Part shown: positions 61,366 to 64,000 of the stretch, piece after piece | Layout of the letters: the number at the start of each line of letters is the position of its first letter | Numbering within the stretch: the stretch's first letter is position 1 | Assembly: GCF_001189845.1 (NCBI RefSeq) | Contig: NZ_LFLZ01000017.1 | Location: 1 to 64,000 of the forward strand | DNA from: Bradyrhizobium tropiciagri | Lineage (GTDB): Bacteria > Pseudomonadota > Alphaproteobacteria > Rhizobiales > Xanthobacteraceae | DNA: 64,000 nt | Reading direction: 5' to 3' | The notes under the pieces: generated by a model | The model's input: the letters and a program-made list of their open reading frames with translations, nothing else | What the model was told of the DNA's origin: nothing | The model's database searches: none | Translations under genes and position numbers: made by a program

Positions 61366-62019
61366 ATGGATTTCCACTACTACGAGCCGGCCAAAGGCCA
61401 CGGGCTGAAGCACAATCCCCTCAACGCAATCATCGCGCCGCGACCAATCGGATGGATCTCCTCCCGGAGTTCAACGGGGTTAACCAACTTGGCGCCCTAT
61501 AGCTTTTTCAACGCGTTTCTCTACGACCCACCGATCATCGGCTTTTCGTCGATATCTTGGAAGGATACCGTCCAGAATGTCTCGGAAACGCGGGAGTTTG
61601 CCTGGAATCTGGTGACTAAAGAACTTGGCGATAAAATGAATCAGACATCAGAGGGGTTTCGCCACGGTGTCAACGAATTCGAGGTCGCCGGGTTGACCCC
61701 CATACCTAGCCGGCACATCCGCGTTCCGAGGGTTGGCGAGAGCCGAGCCTCAATGGAGTGCAAGGTATCCGATATTGTTCCCCTTCGGTCCGCAAGCGGA
61801 GAAAAGACAGATGGATGGCTTGTTCTTGGAGAGGTGGTCGCAGTCTACATCGACAAGGCACTGATCGAGGACGGCATCTACCAGACTGCGTTAGCCAATC
61901 CAATACTCCGCTCAGGACGCGGCGACGAGTACATTCAAGTAACTCAGGATCGCGTGTTCGAGATGCCGCGACCACCTGGCAGCAGCCATCCGGATTTTCA
62001 TGGTTCGCGCGGCTCGTGA
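61366..62019 (+). CDS. flavin reductase family protein
   Basis: The 217-aa protein has a flavin-binding split barrel: LNAIIAPRPIGWISSRSSTG, NLAPYSFFNAFLYDPPIIGF, SWKDTVQNVSETREFAWNLV, and GEVVAVYIDKALIEDG. The start at 61366 (MDFHYYEPAKGHG) follows GAACGAGG; the frame is open to 61252. Such proteins reduce FMN/FAD or act as flavin oxidoreductases for partner monooxygenases. It lies between the frameshifted ABM monooxygenase and the MBL gene. After its stop, 62020-62144 reads as the C-terminus of an unrecognised protein (GYNFDYTILASGGTEVG). Confidence 0.87.
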   Translation: MDFHYYEPAKGHGLKHNPLNAIIAPRPIGWISSRSSTGLTNLAPYSFFNAFLYDPPIIGFSSISWKDTVQNVSETREFAWNLVTKELGDKMNQTSEGFRHGVNEFEVAGLTPIPSRHIRVPRVGESRASMECKVSDIVPLRSASGEKTDGWLVLGEVVAVYIDKALIEDGIYQTALANPILRSGRGDEYIQVTQDRVFEMPRPPGSSHPDFHGSRGS

Positions 62020-62153
62020 AGCTGTTGAACGACGGCGTGCGCGAGCGGCTTCGCGACGTCCTCGGCGGATACAACTTCGACTACACGATTTTGGCTTCCG
62101 GCGGCACAGAGGTGGGGTCCGTCACATCGTTTGAACCTATTTAGGAGTTGAAC

Positions 62154-63127
62154 ATGTTCGAAAAATCTGCGCTGGCCAGAGTGCTTCTCTTGCTAGTCGT
62201 CGCAGCCGGGGTTTCTTTCTCGGCGCAAGCCGAACAGCCTCTGCATAAGGGGCAAGCGCCGGGCTACTTCCGCACGAAGGTAGGCGCTCTCGAAGTGACC
62301 TCGCTCTATGACGGGGCTGGTGCTTTTCAGGTCGACTGGCTGAAAGGCAAGCCTGCTGCAGTTGAAGAGATCGGAAGTGCTGCCAAGGACAACCCGCATT
62401 TCTTGGACGGAAACGAGGCCGGTTTCCTTATCAACACTGGCACAAAGCTGGTTCTCGTCGACGTCGGCGCGGGTCCATGGTTTGGTGGCAGTGCCTTTGG
62501 TCACCTTGGCGAAAGCCTGCGGCAGGCTGGCTACAAGCCTGAGCAGATTGACATGGTGCTGGTCACGCACCTGCACTCCGATCACGTCGGTGGCCTGACA
62601 TCCAAGAGCGGCGAGCGCCAGTTCCCGAACGCTCAGATTTATGTGGCTCAAGCCGAGAGTGACTTCTGGCTCTCAAAGGAAACTGCCGCCAGGGCACCGA
62701 GTGACGCCAAGCCGTTCTTCGATGCCGCCCAAGCGATCGCTGCCCCGTACATCAAGGCTGGCAAGTGGCACACGTTCCAACCGAACGAGAAGATCCTTGA
62801 CGCGATGACTATCGTGCCGCTGCCGGCCCACACGCCCGGCCATTCGGGCTATCAGTCGAATCCGAAGGAAACAAGATCCTCTTCTGGGGCGACACCGTCC
62901 ATTCCATCAATGCTCAGCTTCCCGACCCCGACGTGGCGGCAGTATTTGACATTGACGTGGAAGGAGCCATTGCACAGCGGACGAAGCTGCTCGAGGCCAT
63001 TGCTGGGAAGGACATCTTGATCGCGGGGCCGCATTTGGCGTTCCCGGGGCTCGGTCGCGTGTTTAAGGCGCGCGGTGCCTACCACTGGGCTTCGATCTCG
63101 TATTCCAATCGCTGGGAACAACGATAA
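62154..63127 (+). pseudogene. secreted MBL-fold metallo-hydrolase, frameshifted near the C-terminus
   Basis: The protein starts MFEKSALARVLLLLVVAAGV, a signal peptide ending SAQAE, and has the metal site THLHSDHVGG and a second histidine in PLPAHTPGHSGYQ. Near 62856 one base is missing: the frame changes and the true continuation (GNKILFWGDTVHSINAQLPD, DILIAGPHLAFPGLG) is read in the next frame to the stop at 63127. Without the repair the product lacks the last metal ligands. The ATG follows TAGGAGTTGAAC. Confidence 0.82.
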
Positions 63128-63174
63128 AACAGAGCAAGGCTATTCGGCGCTCGCGCTCCCATTGATGCTGCCTA

Positions 63175-63430
63175 TACCAACGTCGATCCGGTTCACACTT
63201 GGATGTGTCTGCCGCAGCGGGTGCCGATGAGGATCGCGATCGATCATGTTCCGTCTGGCGTGCCTTTGGCGTCCGGGCCGACCGCCACAGTCGCGATCCG
63301 GGACGGCAAGGACGGCCGAAGGTAGGGGGCTCTGGGAGAGAGTCCGCGCCGAGCTCGCGACGAGCTTCTTTGGGCTGATCGGCGAAGCGTCGGCGCGGCC
63401 GGGCTGCATTCCCGGCCCTCTGATCAGTCA
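63175..63430 (+). pseudogene. HlyD adaptor 3' remnant, duplicate of 55260-55495
   Basis: The sequence aligns with the end of the HlyD gene at 54320-55504: ACGTCGATCCGGTTCACACT, then ATCGCGATCGATCATGTTCC and the GCGCGGCCGGGCTGCATTCC end. It is interrupted by an in-frame stop (63322 region) and a frameshift, so it does not code. It directly precedes the intact small secreted gene. Confidence 0.8.
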
Positions 63431-63652
63431 CGATGGGAGCCGATATCAGCGTTGGCGTTTGTGTAGCCACCGCGGGTCGTTCACCGATCTCGTGCCGCTT
63501 GCATTCGCTGCGAAGAAGCGGCTGCTCGTCGGTGCTAAGCCAAGGTTTAGGTGAGACAACCATCGCAGTATTCGGAGCAATGCAAGTACAATAGATCGAA
63601 GGCTCGCGGAATTGTAACTCTCTCTCAACAATTCGTCTTGCGGAGCTCGATC

Positions 63653-63961
63653 ATGAGGAGAGTAGGATTTCTCGCGTTGGCTGTGGCGATCAACGTGTTC
63701 ACAATTCCTGCAGTTGCGGCGGAGTGTACGCCGATCAAGGACATCGACGCCTCTCGTTCACGCTGGGAGCTGTTGCGCAGCCAACCGGCCAAGGAGGCTG
63801 ACAGGGACAAGATCTGCCGCGCCTACGCCACGTCGTTTTACGAGTCGGTGACGCTTCGGCAAGCCGAGGCAAGATGCGCTGGCGGCGAACGAAATCTCGC
63901 TGTGCTTGATTCCGAGATCGACGCTTTCAACGACCTGCTGGCGAAGCAGTGTGGTGGTTGA
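63653..63961 (+). CDS. small secreted protein, unknown function
   Basis: The 102-aa protein starts MRRVGFLALAVAINVFTIPA with a signal peptide cut near AVAAE. The mature part has cysteines at C-TPIKDID, DKICRAYATSFY, ARCAGGERN and KQCGG, four in total, probably two disulfides. The frame is open upstream to 63551, but the ATG at 63653 gives the signal peptide and follows GGAGCTCGATC. A decayed copy lies at 55538-55843. Confidence 0.72.
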   Translation: MRRVGFLALAVAINVFTIPAVAAECTPIKDIDASRSRWELLRSQPAKEADRDKICRAYATSFYESVTLRQAEARCAGGERNLAVLDSEIDAFNDLLAKQCGG

Positions 63962-64000
63962 GCCATCGTCAGGCCAGTGACAATTCCGAGGTGCGCTGAT

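Overview
The window looks like a piece of a high-GC alphaproteobacterial chromosome, most likely Bradyrhizobium or a close relative. The reasons are the rhizobial style of the housekeeping proteins (propionyl-CoA carboxylase alpha end, LipB, acylphosphatase, DUF6894, HWE-like sensor kinase), a palindromic repeat of the type dispersed in these genomes, and dense LysR and FixJ-type regulation. The genus is inferred from protein character only; no database was searched.

Layout. Positions 1-8.9 kb look like conserved chromosome: pccA end, an ICL/PEP-mutase family lyase, acyP, a methyltransferase divergent from a GbsR/MarR regulator, DUF4166 coupled to a membrane-fused TIGR01777 epimerase, a LysR/tautomerase divergent pair, lipB, a FliN-like protein and an intact tRNA-Leu(GAG). 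A tyrosine recombinase points its 3' end at that tRNA. From there to the window end the DNA is accessory in character: a 3' piece of tRNA-Glu(CTC), a small HTH protein, truncated NDH-2, hemA and LysR remnants, and several duplicated blocks.

Functional blocks. (a) 13.0-16.5 kb, minus strand: YWTD propeller, 3-hydroxyacyl-CoA dehydrogenase and CoA transferase. (b) 17.6-22.4 kb, minus strand: Dyp-type peroxidase, NIPSNAP, an unknown 171-aa protein, DUF4331 and a TPR protein. (c) 22.6-26.8 kb, plus strand: small membrane protein, triheme cytochrome c, 2Fe-2S subunit and Tat-exported molybdopterin subunit, together a periplasmic Mo hydroxylase feeding electrons to cytochrome c. (d) 28-30.6 kb: class III adenylate cyclase with TPRs and an alpha/beta hydrolase. 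(e) 31.2-36.1 kb: a complete cytochrome bo-type quinol oxidase operon with its haem farnesyltransferase. (f) 36.8-37.7 kb: a second YWTD propeller. (g) 38-50.2 kb: two giant tandem paralogous sensor proteins (kinase-like, AAA, TPR-like, GAF, PAS, histidine kinase). The first is frameshifted before its histidine kinase part. Next come a stand-alone receiver and a FixJ-type regulator. (h) 51.7-55.5 kb: winged-helix regulator and an AaeB/AaeX/AaeA-like efflux set. (i) 56-63.1 kb: DUF6894, a histidine kinase, then LysR/SDR/GST, monooxygenase, flavin reductase and an MBL hydrolase, two of these frameshifted. (j) 63.2-64 kb: a degenerate second copy of the end of block (h).

The main points of interest are a perfect 22-bp palindrome covering the start codon of the GbsR-type gene; a roughly 110-160 nt element repeated three times ahead of three minus-strand genes; the mosaic tandem giant sensors whose kinase-like domain lacks key catalytic residues; nested palindromes around the FixJ-type gene; the Dyp/DUF4331/NIPSNAP cluster divergent from a Mo hydroxylase; and a duplicated block in which each copy kept a different gene intact.
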